DNA of 64,000 bases from Streptomyces sp. SJL17-4 (GTDB taxonomy: Bacteria; Actinomycetota; Actinomycetes; Streptomycetales; Streptomycetaceae): contig NZ_CP104578.1 in the NCBI RefSeq assembly GCF_036826855.1, positions 7,932,501 through 7,996,500 of the forward strand. Direction: 5' to 3'. The notes under the pieces are model-generated. The model searched no databases. It saw nothing but the letters and a program-made list of their open reading frames with translations, and was not told the DNA's origin. The translations under genes and the position numbers were made by a program. Of the stretch, positions 26,398 through 35,234 are shown piece after piece (the stretch's first letter is position 1; every line of letters starts with the position of its first letter).

Positions 26398-27349
26398 GCG
26401 CCGGGACCAACTGCGCCTCCTCGTACGTGAAGTGCTCCTCCAGTCGGGTCGCCAGCCGGTCCACCTCGGTGCGGAGGGTCGCCGGTGCCGCTCCCGAGGC
26501 GAGGAGCGCCTCCAGCTCCTCCACCGTACGCGCGACCACCTTGTGCTCCTCGCGCATCCGGTCCAGCGAGTCGGACAGCTCCGGGAACTCGCGCTCCAGG
26601 AGGTCGAAGGCGCTGTCCTCGTTGTGGTGATGGGCGTGCAGCGCCCCGCAGAAGGTCAGGCAGTGGCGGGCGAGCCGGCGGCCGAGGGTCGGGGTGTCCC
26701 GTACCACTGCACCTGTCGCGTCCGTCGAGCCCGCCGGGTCCGAGGCGTCCTCCGCCGCGTCCGTCGAGCCCGCCGGGCCCGAGGCGTCCTCCGCCGAGCC
26801 CGCCGCATCCGTCGCCTCCTCCGCCGCGGACCCCAGTCCCTCGCGTAACGCCGCCAGTTCGGCGCGCAGTTCGGCGTGGACCTTGATCAGGTGGTCGGCG
26901 ATCGCCCGGTGTCGCGCCGGGTCCCCGAGGTCGACGCGGTGCAGGGCGACGACCGGGATGGTCCTGTCCGTGGCTGCCTGGTAGGCGGCGAACCCCGGGT
27001 CGCGGTCCGCCTGTTCCGCGTACAACCGGTCCCGCTCCTCGCCCTCCGTCACCACCGCCGTCGCCCCGAAGCGCTCGACGGTCCCCTCCGGGGTGCCCAG
27101 CTCGACGGTCACGTACGGGTCGGCGCTGAGGTTGTGGAACCAGGCCGGGTGCTTCGGGCCGCCGGCGTTCGACGCGAAGACGAGAAGCCGTGCCCCGTCG
27201 CGCATGTAGACGGCGGGGTTGGTGTGTGCCTGCCCGCTGCGGGCGCCCGTCGTGGTGAGCAGGAGCAGGGCCGCGCCCTCGAACATCCCGCCCACCCGGC
27301 CGCCGTTGGCCCGGAACTCCTCGATGACCTGCTGGTTGAAATCGGGCAT
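26363..27349 (-). CDS. F420-dependent nitroreductase (Ddn family) fused to a hemerythrin domain
   Basis: 328 aa. Residues 1-145 are a deazaflavin(F420)-dependent nitroreductase/quinone reductase domain: LLLLTTTGARSGQAHTNP, then FASNAGGPKHPAWFHNL and DPYVTVELG. Residues about 215-320 are a hemerythrin-like four-helix domain with HCLTFCGALHAHHHNED, REEHKVVARTVEEL and LEEHFTYEEAQLVP, giving the usual His/Glu di-iron ligands. The linker contains a 39-bp direct duplication. The gene has a TTA leucine codon (residue 168, bases 26846-26848), so its translation should depend on bldA tRNA. It diverges from a marR gene across a perfect 17-bp palindrome. Likely role: redox or oxygen/nitrosative stress defence. 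Confidence 0.85.
   Translation of the reverse strand: MPDFNQQVIEEFRANGGRVGGMFEGAALLLLTTTGARSGQAHTNPAVYMRDGARLLVFASNAGGPKHPAWFHNLSADPYVTVELGTPEGTVERFGATAVVTEGEERDRLYAEQADRDPGFAAYQAATDRTIPVVALHRVDLGDPARHRAIADHLIKVHAELRAELAALREGLGSAAEEATDAAGSAEDASGPAGSTDAAEDASDPAGSTDATGAVVRDTPTLGRRLARHCLTFCGALHAHHHNEDSAFDLLEREFPELSDSLDRMREEHKVVARTVEELEALLASGAAPATLRTEVDRLATRLEEHFTYEEAQLVPALTRSRAVPGVS
26718..26795. repeat. 39-bp direct duplication in the domain linker
   Basis: Two adjacent 39-bp units differing by one base encode two 13-residue copies (ASGPAGSTDAAED type) in the linker between the nitroreductase and hemerythrin domains. Being a multiple of 3 it keeps the frame and lengthens the linker. Confidence 0.85.
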
Positions 27350-27387
27350 GGCTGTGCCTTCCGGTAGCATCGACCCCGACGGATCTA

Positions 27388-27404
27388 TTTGCTTTGAAAG
27401 CAAA
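27388..27404. promoter_or_regulatory. Perfect 17-bp palindrome, MarR operator
   Basis: TTTGCTTT-G-AAAGCAAA, two perfect 8-bp arms, sits midway between the divergent nitroreductase-hemerythrin and marR starts. AT-rich symmetrical sites of this size are typical MarR boxes, so autorepression and control of the reductase are likely. Confidence 0.7.
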
Positions 27405-27424
27405 GCTAAGAAGGAGGGTGTGAG

Positions 27425-27907
27425 GTGTCAACCGCACACGAGGGGGACGAGGCCGCCGACGGGCCGGAACTCGACGAGGCCGTGCGCACATTGCTGCTGC
27501 TCATGCCGCGGATGGTCTCGCGGGCGAAGCGCATCAGGATTCCCGACGAGCTGCAGACGCTCACGCTCGCGCCCCGCCATCTCTCCCTGCTCGCCTATCT
27601 CCTGTTCGACGGGTCTCTGAGCGTCAACGAGCTCGCCGCCCGCCTGGAGGTCGCCCCGACGACCGTGAGTCTCATGGTGGGGGACCTGGCGAAGAAGGGC
27701 GTACTGGAACGGGCCGAGGACCCCGCCGACCGCAGGCGGAAGATCGTCTCCATCGCGCCGGCGCACGCCGCCGCCATCGACGGCTGGCTCGGTCGCAGCG
27801 CCGATGCCTGGCGCTCCGCCCTCGCCCCGCTCGACGCGGCGCAGCGGCGGATGTTCCTCGAGACCCTCACCGCGTACGAGCGCGGCCTCAGTGACCCCTT
27901 GGAATGA
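27425..27907 (+). CDS. MarR-family transcriptional regulator
   Basis: 160 aa winged-helix regulator. The recognition region is SVNELAARLEVAPTTVSLMV, with the wing KKGVLERAEDPADRRRKIVS (the DxRxxR motif of MarR proteins). It would act as a dimer, releasing DNA on binding a phenolic or an oxidant. It starts with GTG behind AAGGAGG. The palindrome 20 bp upstream is the obvious target, giving joint control of itself and the divergent F420 nitroreductase-hemerythrin gene. The antiporter gene follows directly, possibly with a 4-bp overlap. Confidence 0.9.
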   Translation: MSTAHEGDEAADGPELDEAVRTLLLLMPRMVSRAKRIRIPDELQTLTLAPRHLSLLAYLLFDGSLSVNELAARLEVAPTTVSLMVGDLAKKGVLERAEDPADRRRKIVSIAPAHAAAIDGWLGRSADAWRSALAPLDAAQRRMFLETLTAYERGLSDPLE

Positions 27908-27948
27908 CCGAACCGGGCGAAAGCCCCCTTTGTGGCAGGATGCGGATC

Positions 27949-29046
27949 ATGAGTTCGAGCACGGCGTCATTGACACGGCAGTGGACAACCTGGGGGCCGG
28001 TGGTGGCGGCGCTTGTGCTTGTCGCGGCCTGGGGGCGTGACCTGCCGGGCTTCGCCGTCGGGGTCATCGCGCTCTGCCTGCTCGCCGCCGTCCTCGCCGC
28101 GGTCCACCACGCCGAGGTCATCGCCCACCGGGTGGGCGAACCCTATGGCTCGCTCGTCCTCGCCGTGGCCGTCACCGTCATCGAGGTCGGACTCATCGTC
28201 ACACTGATGGTGGGAGGCGGCGAGAAGACCTCGACCTACGCGCGTGACACCGTCTTCGCCGCCGTCATGATCACCTGTAACGGCATCGTCGGCCTCTCCC
28301 TCCTCGTCGCCGCGCTCCGCAACCGGGTCGCGGTCTTCAACGCCGAGGGCTCCGGTGGTGCGCTCGCCACGGTCTGCACCCTGGCCACGATGACGCTGGT
28401 CCTGCCGACCTTCACCACCAGCCACCCGGGCCCCGAGTTCTCCTCCGCCCAGCTCGGCTTCGCGGCCGTCGCCTCCCTCTGTCTGTACGCGGTGTTCGTC
28501 GGCGTCCAGACCGTACGGCACCGGGACTACTTCCTCCCCGTGCCGCGTCCCGGCCAGGACTCGGCGGACGAACACGCGGACCCGCCCACCCGGCGCGACG
28601 CCTGGACCAGCCTCGGCCTCCTCGTCGTCGCGCTCGTCGCCGTCGTCGGCAACGCCAAGCTGATCTCACCGACCATCGAGGACGGAGTCCAGTCGGCGGG
28701 CCTCCCCAAGGCGGTCGTCGGTGTCGTCATCGCCCTGATGGTGCTGCTGCCCGAGACCCTCGCCGCCGTCCGCGCGGCCCGCAGGGACCGCGTCCAGACC
28801 AGCCTCAACCTCGCGTACGGCTCCGCCATCGCCAGCATCGGCCTGACGATCCCGGCGATCGCGCTCGCCTCGATCTGGCTGTCCGGGCCCCTGGTGCTCG
28901 GCCTGGGCCCGCTCCACATGGTCCTGCTCGTCCTCACCGGGGTGGTGAGCGCCCTGACCGTGGTGCCCGGACGGGCCACGCTCCTCCAGGGCGGCGTCCA
29001 TCTCGCGATCTTCGCCGCCTTCGTCTTCCTGTCGTTCAGCCCCTGA
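27949..29046 (+). CDS. Calcium/proton antiporter, ChaA type (CaCA superfamily)
   Basis: About 365 aa, an integral membrane protein with about eleven hydrophobic segments. Two inverted cation-binding repeats are visible: GEPYGSLVLAVAVTVIEVGL and, later, VLLPETLAAVRAARRDRVQ followed by LNLAYGSAIASIGLTIP. The acidic residues in these helices bind the cation in ChaA/CAX exchangers, which extrude Ca2+ (or Na+/K+) against H+. I chose MSSSTASL, directly before the first membrane segment. An ATG 45 bp upstream that overlaps the marR stop (ATGA) is an alternative and would give full coupling to marR. Confidence 0.85.
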   Translation: MSSSTASLTRQWTTWGPVVAALVLVAAWGRDLPGFAVGVIALCLLAAVLAAVHHAEVIAHRVGEPYGSLVLAVAVTVIEVGLIVTLMVGGGEKTSTYARDTVFAAVMITCNGIVGLSLLVAALRNRVAVFNAEGSGGALATVCTLATMTLVLPTFTTSHPGPEFSSAQLGFAAVASLCLYAVFVGVQTVRHRDYFLPVPRPGQDSADEHADPPTRRDAWTSLGLLVVALVAVVGNAKLISPTIEDGVQSAGLPKAVVGVVIALMVLLPETLAAVRAARRDRVQTSLNLAYGSAIASIGLTIPAIALASIWLSGPLVLGLGPLHMVLLVLTGVVSALTVVPGRATLLQGGVHLAIFAAFVFLSFSP

Positions 29047-29134
29047 CATCCCGTTCGGTATCCGAGGTACGGGCCCGTTGGGCGCTCCCGCACGGTACTT
29101 GACCTCCCGTCCGGTGGGCGCGGAGGATCACGGC

Positions 29135-30661
29135 ATGGATCGACTCCTCAGCCGCGCCGTCGACGGTGTCCTGCGCATGAGCGCCCAGCGCGTCCCCGAC
29201 CGGATCGCCCTCCGCTACGCCGACCGGACCTGGACGTACGCCGAGCTGGACGCGGCCGTCTCCACCGCCGCGGCCGTCCTGCGGGAGCCGCACCACGGCC
29301 TCGGCCTGCCCGAGACCGCCCGGGTCGCGACCTACGGCCACAACTCGGACGCCTACCTCATCGCGTTCCTCGCCTGCTCCCGGGCGGGCCTGATCCATGT
29401 GCCGGTCAACCACCACCTGACCGGCGAGGACCTCACGTACCTCCTCGAACAGTCCGAGACCTCCCTGGTGCTCGCCGACCCCGCCCTCGCGGAGCGCGTA
29501 CCGGACGGATTCCCGGTCAAGGCGCTGCGGGACGCGCCCGGTTCACTCCTCGACGCGCTCGCGGAGCCGGAGGCGTACGACACCGACCGTGACGCCCGGG
29601 AGTTCGTCCAGCTGCTCTACACCTCGGGGACCACCGCGCTGCCCAAGGGCGCGACGATGACCCACCGGGCCCTCGTCCACGAGTACGCGAGCGCGATCGA
29701 GGCGCTCGACCTCCACGAGGACGACCGGCCGGTGCACGCGCTGCCGCTCTACCACTCGGCCCAGATGCATGTCTTCCTGCTGCCCTATCTCGCCGTCGGC
29801 GCCGAGAACACGATCGTCGACGGACCCGACCCGGCCGTCCTCTTCGATCTGATCGAGGCGGGCCGCGCCGACAGCCTCTTCGCCCCGCCGACGGTGTGGA
29901 TCGGCCTCGCCAACCACCCCGACTTCGCGAGCCGCGACCTGTCGGCCCTGCGCAAGGCCTACTACGGGGCCTCGATCATGCCCGTACCGGTCCTCGAAGG
30001 GCTGCGCGCACGGCTGCCCGGACTGCGCTTCTACAACTGCTTCGGCCAGTCCGAGATCGGCCCGCTCGCCACCGTCCTCGGCCCCGACGAGCACGAGGGC
30101 CGGATGGACTCCTGCGGCCGGCCCGTCCGCCACGTCGAGGCGCGGGTCGTCGACGAGGACGGCAAGGAGGTGCCCGACGGCACCCCCGGCGAGATCGTCT
30201 ACCGCTCGCCGCAGCTGTGCGACGGGTACTGGCGCAAGCCCGAGGAGACCGAGGCGGCCTTCCGCGGCGGCTGGTTCCGCTCGGGAGACCTCGCCGTCCG
30301 CGACGCCGAGGGCTATCTCACCATCGTCGACCGGGTGAAGGACGTCATCAACTCCGGGGGCGTGCTGGTCGCTTCGCGCCAGGTGGAGGACGCGCTCTAC
30401 ACCCACCCCGGCGTCGCCGAGGTGGCCGTGATCGGCCTCCCCGACGACCGCTGGATCGAGGCGGTCACGGCGGTGGTCGTCCCCCGAGGCGAGGTCACCG
30501 AGAGCGAACTCCTCACCCACGCCCGGGAGCACCTCGCCCCCTTCAAGGCCCCGAAGCGCATCCACTTCCTCCCGGAACTGCCCCGCAACGCCAGCGGGAA
30601 GATCCTGAAGCGCGATCTCCGGGACCGGTACGCGGACGGTCAGGCGGGCTTGAGGCAGTAG
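29135..30661 (+). CDS. Fatty acyl-CoA synthetase (AMP-forming)
   Basis: 508 aa ANL ligase. P-loop YTSGTTALPKGATMTHRAL, YYGASIMP, FGQSEIGP (A5), RSGDLAVRDAEGYLTIVDR hinge, INSGGV, and the catalytic Lys in NASGKILKRDL. The organisation fits medium/long-chain or aryl acyl-CoA synthetases (FadD/CaiC group); it converts a free acid, ATP and CoA to acyl-CoA in the cytosol. The start has GGAGG 7 nt upstream. No catabolic partner is adjacent. The 3' end overlaps the convergent kinase gene by 22 bp. Substrate unassigned. Confidence 0.85.
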   Translation: MDRLLSRAVDGVLRMSAQRVPDRIALRYADRTWTYAELDAAVSTAAAVLREPHHGLGLPETARVATYGHNSDAYLIAFLACSRAGLIHVPVNHHLTGEDLTYLLEQSETSLVLADPALAERVPDGFPVKALRDAPGSLLDALAEPEAYDTDRDAREFVQLLYTSGTTALPKGATMTHRALVHEYASAIEALDLHEDDRPVHALPLYHSAQMHVFLLPYLAVGAENTIVDGPDPAVLFDLIEAGRADSLFAPPTVWIGLANHPDFASRDLSALRKAYYGASIMPVPVLEGLRARLPGLRFYNCFGQSEIGPLATVLGPDEHEGRMDSCGRPVRHVEARVVDEDGKEVPDGTPGEIVYRSPQLCDGYWRKPEETEAAFRGGWFRSGDLAVRDAEGYLTIVDRVKDVINSGGVLVASRQVEDALYTHPGVAEVAVIGLPDDRWIEAVTAVVVPRGEVTESELLTHAREHLAPFKAPKRIHFLPELPRNASGKILKRDLRDRYADGQAGLRQ

Positions 30662-32280
30662 TCCCGCTGGACCGTCTCGGTGTACGGGAGGCTGTCGGTC
30701 CGCGCGCTCCACTCGATGCCGCAGTCGGTGAACGCGTCCCGGGGGGACTCGACGACCTCGACGACCTTCAGCTGTGTCCCGTCGCCGCACGCCCGCTCCG
30801 TCCAGAGCACGCCGGTGGCGACGAAACCCGCGTCACCCTGTTCGGCGCCGAGACAGTCCCCGGCCTCGACATGCGGGGACACGCACAGCTTCTGCGCCGC
30901 CCAGCGCTCGACCACCGACGTGCCGACGGCGCAGGCGCGTTCCACCCCTGCCGCCAGGACGACGACCCGGGCGTCGCGCCCCGCGCAGTCGACCTTGCGC
31001 GGCTCGCTGGGGCTGAACGTCTCGGTGCCGGTACGGACGTTCGCGAGGCAGTTCCCGGCGACAGGGACCCCCTGACCGCCACCACCGTCGAACTGAGCCT
31101 GGCGATAGACCATGTAGCCACCCGTGGCCAGGAGCAGGGCGACAGCAGCCGCGACCGCTCCCCGGACCCACCGCCGCCGACCGGCCGGGACGCCCGCCCG
31201 CGCAGGCTCCGGCGTCGACCCACCACCCGACGGGGGAGTGGGGGTGGAAGCGGGCGTCGGCGGGGGAGCGGGGCCTCGGGGTGGTGCCGTGCGGGTGGGC
31301 GCCTCATGGGGCGAGTCGGGCACATCCGGCGCATCGGGTGCGTGAGGTGCTGCCGGTTCCCCCGGGGAGTCGACATCCGGCGCTGCGTCGTCCGGCCGCG
31401 GCGCCACGAAGTCCTGGTGGGCCCGGATCGCGTCCGTCCACGACGTGGGGAGCAGCTCCCTCCCACCGGTCGGGTCCTTCGCGAAGCCGGCGAGCAGGCC
31501 CGCCGGCGTCGGTCGGTCCGCCGGGGACAGGGCGAGAAGAGGGAGGACCAGGTCCCGCAGCTCCGCCGGCAGGTGGAGATCGTCGACCTCGGCGCGCTGG
31601 ACGCGGGCCAGCAGCCGGAACGCGTCGTTCACCGGCCCGTACGGGGACCGGGACGTCGCCAGATGGAGCAGTGTCGCCCCCATGGAGTACATGTCGGACG
31701 CCACCGTCGACGCCTCGCCACGCGCCTGCTCCGGCGAGGTGAAGGCCATCGTGCCCAGGGTCAGCGTGGTGCGGGTCAGGTCGAGGGCGTGGGAGATGCC
31801 GAAGTCGATGAGGCGGGGGCCGGACAGCGGCAGCAGTACGTTGCCGGGTTTCACGTCGCGGTGGACGACGCCCGCGCGATGGAGGTCCGCGAGGGCCTCG
31901 GCCATGCCGACGGCGATCCAGCGCACGGCTGGTGCGGGGAGCGGGCCCGCCTCCCGGACGAGCTCGCCGAGCGAGGGTGCGGGGATGTACTCGGTGGCCA
32001 TCCACGGCCTGGGGGCCTGCGCGTCCGCGTCCATCACGGAGACCGTGAACGCGCCCGTGACGCGGCGGGCCAGGGCGACCTCACGGGCGAAGCGCCGACG
32101 GTCGGACTCCTCGGGCACGCCGTCGGCGAGCAGCGTCTTCACCGCGACCAGCCGACCGCTGACGGTGCGACCGAGATAGACCCGCCCCATGCCGCCGGAA
32201 CCGATCCGGCCGATCAGCCGGTACGCGCCCAGCCGACGCGGGTCGTCCCCCTGTAACGGCTCCAGTCGTGGCCCGCCCAT
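30640..32280 (-). CDS. Transmembrane Ser/Thr protein kinase with Cys-rich extracellular domain
   Basis: 546 aa. Hanks-type kinase domain at about residues 18-275: IGSGGMGRVYLG, VAVKTLL, HRDVKPGNVLL, LIDFGISHA and a SPEQ activation segment. A Pro-rich juxtamembrane region follows, then one membrane helix (VRGAVAAAVALLLATGGYMV) and about 150 extracellular residues with at least seven Cys in LANV-, VDCAG-, RACAV- and CLGAEQ-type contexts, suggesting disulphides. Topology is PknB-like with the sensor outside, but without PASTA repeats. Codon 9 is TTA (bases 32254-32256), so translation should depend on the bldA tRNA and thus on developmental stage. Confidence 0.9.
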   Translation of the reverse strand: MGGPRLEPLQGDDPRRLGAYRLIGRIGSGGMGRVYLGRTVSGRLVAVKTLLADGVPEESDRRRFAREVALARRVTGAFTVSVMDADAQAPRPWMATEYIPAPSLGELVREAGPLPAPAVRWIAVGMAEALADLHRAGVVHRDVKPGNVLLPLSGPRLIDFGISHALDLTRTTLTLGTMAFTSPEQARGEASTVASDMYSMGATLLHLATSRSPYGPVNDAFRLLARVQRAEVDDLHLPAELRDLVLPLLALSPADRPTPAGLLAGFAKDPTGGRELLPTSWTDAIRAHQDFVAPRPDDAAPDVDSPGEPAAPHAPDAPDVPDSPHEAPTRTAPPRGPAPPPTPASTPTPPSGGGSTPEPARAGVPAGRRRWVRGAVAAAVALLLATGGYMVYRQAQFDGGGGQGVPVAGNCLANVRTGTETFSPSEPRKVDCAGRDARVVVLAAGVERACAVGTSVVERWAAQKLCVSPHVEAGDCLGAEQGDAGFVATGVLWTERACGDGTQLKVVEVVESPRDAFTDCGIEWSARTDSLPYTETVQRDYCLKPA

Positions 32281-32497
32281 GCCGAGTCCCCCGCTCCCGG
32301 TGACGCCTGGGACCGGAGTGGTCCCGCCCCTGCCGCTGACCGTACGCGATCAGGCGTCTCCGCAGGAGCCGTTCGCGCCCGACCGGCCAGGTCCGCCACG
32401 GTGAGGTGTGGTCGGCCAGGGCCGCCGACCAGGGCCGGCGACCAGGGCCGCCGGCCGGCGGCTGCCGGTCCTGGGGATCAGGGTCGGGCAGGGCCCT

Positions 32498-33787
32498 TCA
32501 GGACGTCTTCCGCAGGTCCACGATCCGCTTGATCTTGCCCACCGAGCGCTCCAGGGTCTCCGGGTCGACCACCTCGACCGCGACCGAGACCCCGATCCCG
32601 TCCTTGACCGCCGCCGCGATCGTCCGAGCCGCCTCCGCGCGCTGCTCGCCCGTCGCGCCCGCGCGGGCCTCGGCCCGTACGGTCAGTGCGTCGAGCCGGC
32701 CCTCCCGGGTCAGCCGGAGCTGGGAATGCGGGGCCACGGCCGGGGTGCGGAGCACGATCTCCTCGATCTGGGTGGGGAAGAGGTTCACCCCACGCAGGAT
32801 GATCATGTCGTCGCTGCGCCCCGTGACCTTCTCCATCCGCCGGAACACCCGCGCGGTCCCCGGCAGCAGACGGGTCAGATCGCGCGTCCGGTAGCGGACG
32901 ATCGGCATGGCCTCCTTGGTGAGCGAGGTGAAGACGAGCTCCCCCTCCTCCCCGTCCGGCAGCACCTCGCCCGTGAACGGGTCCACGATCTCCGGGTAGA
33001 AGTGGTCCTCCCAGATGTGCAGGCCGTCCTTGGTCTCCACGCACTCCTGCGCCACACCGGGGCCGATCACCTCCGACAGGCCGTATATGTCGACCGCGTC
33101 GATCGCGAAGGCCTCCTCGATCTCCTTCCGCATCGCCTCCGTCCACGGCTCGGCGCCGAAGACGCCCACCTTCAGGGAGGTCGACCGCGGGTCCACGCCC
33201 TGCCGCTCGAACTCGTCGAGCAGCGTCAGCATGTACGAGGGGGTCACCAGGATGATCTCGGGGCGGAAGTCCTGGATGAGCTGCACCTGCCGGGCCGTCA
33301 TGCCCCCCGACGCGGGGATCACGGTGCACCCGAGCCGCTCCGCGCCGTAGTGCGCGCCGAGTCCGCCCGTGAACAGGCCGTATCCGTACGCCACATGCAC
33401 CTTGTGCCCGGGGCGCGCCCCGGCGGCGCGCAACGAGCGGGCGACCACGTCCGCCCACATGTCGAGGTCGCCGTCGGTGTAGCCGACGACGGTCGGCCGG
33501 CCCGTGGTGCCGCTGGAGGCGTGGATGCGCCGGATCCGGGACTGGTCGACGGCGAACATGCCGAAGGGGTAGTGGTCGCGCAGGTCCGTCTTGGCGGTGA
33601 AGGGGAAGCGGGCCAGGTCCGCGAGCGTACGGCAGTCGTCCGGGGTCACCCCGGCCGCGTCGAAGGAGCGCCGGTAGAAGTCCACGTTCTCGTACGCGTG
33701 GCGCAGGCTCGCCCGCAGCCGCTCCAGCTGGAGGGCCGCCAGCTCCTCGCGTCCGAGCCGTTCGCCGCTGTCCAGCAGTTCCGTCAT
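32498..33787 (-). CDS. paaK: Phenylacetate-CoA ligase
   Basis: 429 aa, the compact ANL ligase that activates phenylacetate to phenylacetyl-CoA at the entry of the paa pathway. Typical PaaK features: PFTAKTDLRDHYPFGMFAV, the Ser/Thr/Gly loop ASSGTTGRPTVVGYT, GVFGAEPWTEAMR, YGLSEVIGPGVAQEC, PIVRYRTRDLT and GRSDDMIILRGVNLFPTQIE. Length is normal. The ATG has GGAGGAG upstream. No paaABCDE or other ring-cleavage gene is in the window, so it is an isolated ligase that may also serve other aryl-acetates. A palindrome resembling PaaR operators lies just upstream. Confidence 0.92.
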   Translation of the reverse strand: MTELLDSGERLGREELAALQLERLRASLRHAYENVDFYRRSFDAAGVTPDDCRTLADLARFPFTAKTDLRDHYPFGMFAVDQSRIRRIHASSGTTGRPTVVGYTDGDLDMWADVVARSLRAAGARPGHKVHVAYGYGLFTGGLGAHYGAERLGCTVIPASGGMTARQVQLIQDFRPEIILVTPSYMLTLLDEFERQGVDPRSTSLKVGVFGAEPWTEAMRKEIEEAFAIDAVDIYGLSEVIGPGVAQECVETKDGLHIWEDHFYPEIVDPFTGEVLPDGEEGELVFTSLTKEAMPIVRYRTRDLTRLLPGTARVFRRMEKVTGRSDDMIILRGVNLFPTQIEEIVLRTPAVAPHSQLRLTREGRLDALTVRAEARAGATGEQRAEAARTIAAAVKDGIGVSVAVEVVDPETLERSVGKIKRIVDLRKTS

Positions 33788-33817
33788 CGCGCCACTCCTC
33801 CACGGTCGTAAAACGGA

Positions 33818-33835
33818 CGACCGATCATTCGGTCG
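33818..33835. promoter_or_regulatory. PaaR-like palindrome upstream of paaK
   Basis: CGACCGA-TCAT-TCGGTCG, flanked by AACGGA and TCCGTT that extend the dyad to about 31 bp, lies 30 bp upstream of paaK. The ACCG-N6-CGGT core is shared with the described corynebacterial PaaR (TetR family) site, though the central bases differ. Repression relieved by phenylacetyl-CoA is inferred. Confidence 0.6.
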
Positions 33836-33982
33836 ATCCGTTCCCGGTCAGTAAATCCGGAGGTACCGGGGGTTTGGCAAGAGGTCGGGGCAAGGTTCCC
33901 GGCTTTATGCCTCCATCACACCTTGGGGTGTTTTGGGTGAGTTCGGGCAGGGTGTGCGGTCCCGGCGGGGAAGGGTGGCCCC

Positions 33983-35203
33983 GTGACCACCACCACGACC
34001 AACGACGCCGACACTCCCCAGATCCACTTCTGGGCCGTCCCCGACCTCACCGGCCTCGACTTCGACCCGCTGCTCGCGAAACTGCTGCACGAGGACCCCG
34101 TCACCCGGGTCCGGCTGCCCCACGGCGAAGGCCACGCCTGGCTCGTCACCCGGTACGAGGACGTCAAGTTCGTCTCCGTCGACCCCCGCTTCAGCCGCCA
34201 GGCCGTCTGGGGCCGATCCATCACCCGGGTCGCCCCCCACTTCATCCCGATGGAGGGCGCCGTCGGCTTCGCCGACCCGCCGGACCACACCCGGATGCGC
34301 CGGGTCGTCGCCCGCGCCTTCAGCGCCCGCGCCCTGCGCACCCTGCGCGACCACGCCCAGGACGTCATGGACCGGCTCCTCGACCGGGTCGAGGAGCACG
34401 GCGCCCCCGCGGACCTGATGGAACTCGTCAACCGGCCCTTCCCGCTCGCCATGGTCAGCGAACTCATGGGCGTACCCGAGGGCGACCAGCCGCTGATGGC
34501 CCGCTGGTCCGACACCATCATCTCCGCCGCCGCCGGCCGGGAGGCCAGCGAGCAGGCCAAGGCCGACATGGGCCGCTACTTCACCGAACTCATCGGCCGC
34601 AACCACGGCACCGGCAAGGAGACCCTCGCCGCCGTCCTCGCCGACGCCGTCGACGACGACACCCTCACCGAGCACGAGGCCGTCGGACTCGCCGTCCTCA
34701 TCCAGATCGGCGGCGCCCACGCCGTCCGCAACAACAGCGCCAACATGGTGTACGCGCTGCTCACCCACCCCGAGCACCTCGCCCGGCTGCGCGCGGAGCC
34801 CGAGCTCGTCCCGCAGGCCGTCGACGAGCTCCTCCGCTACATCCCGCACCGCAACGCCGTCGGCCTCTCCCGGATCGCCCTGGAGGACGTCGAGGTCGGC
34901 GGGGTCACCATCCCGTCCGGCGACCCGGTCTACGTCTCCTACCTGACGGCCAACCGCGACCCCGCCGTCTTCCCCGACCCCGAACGCCTCGACTTCGACC
35001 GCGGCTACAACCCGCACGTGGCCTTCGGACACGGCCCCCACTACTGCCCCGGCTCCGCGCTGGCCCGCATCGAGTCCGAGATCCTCGTCGACTCCCTGTG
35101 GACCCGCTTCCCGGACCTGCGGCTCGCCGTCCCCGAGGACCAGCTCCGCTGGCAGCGCGGAGCCCTCATCCGCGGCCCCGAGACCCTCCCGGTCACCTGG
35201 TGA
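33983..35203 (+). CDS. Cytochrome P450 without the usual I-helix threonine
   Basis: 406 aa soluble bacterial P450. C-helix HTRMRRVVARAF, ExxR in DELLRY (E282, R285), and the haem loop FGHGPHYCPGSALAR with Cys355. In the I-helix, where most P450s have A/G-G-x-D/E-T-T, this one has IGGAHAVRNNSANM (about 242-254), lacking the acid/alcohol pair used for proton delivery. That points to substrate-assisted chemistry or a peroxide- or isomerase-like activity. GTG start behind AAGGGTGG. A cupin gene follows after 31 bp and is probably co-transcribed. No ferredoxin or reductase gene is adjacent, and no biosynthetic cluster is evident. Confidence 0.88.
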   Translation: MTTTTTNDADTPQIHFWAVPDLTGLDFDPLLAKLLHEDPVTRVRLPHGEGHAWLVTRYEDVKFVSVDPRFSRQAVWGRSITRVAPHFIPMEGAVGFADPPDHTRMRRVVARAFSARALRTLRDHAQDVMDRLLDRVEEHGAPADLMELVNRPFPLAMVSELMGVPEGDQPLMARWSDTIISAAAGREASEQAKADMGRYFTELIGRNHGTGKETLAAVLADAVDDDTLTEHEAVGLAVLIQIGGAHAVRNNSANMVYALLTHPEHLARLRAEPELVPQAVDELLRYIPHRNAVGLSRIALEDVEVGGVTIPSGDPVYVSYLTANRDPAVFPDPERLDFDRGYNPHVAFGHGPHYCPGSALARIESEILVDSLWTRFPDLRLAVPEDQLRWQRGALIRGPETLPVTW

Positions 35204-35234
35204 CCGGGCATCCGCCGAGAGGAGCCGGCGCCCC

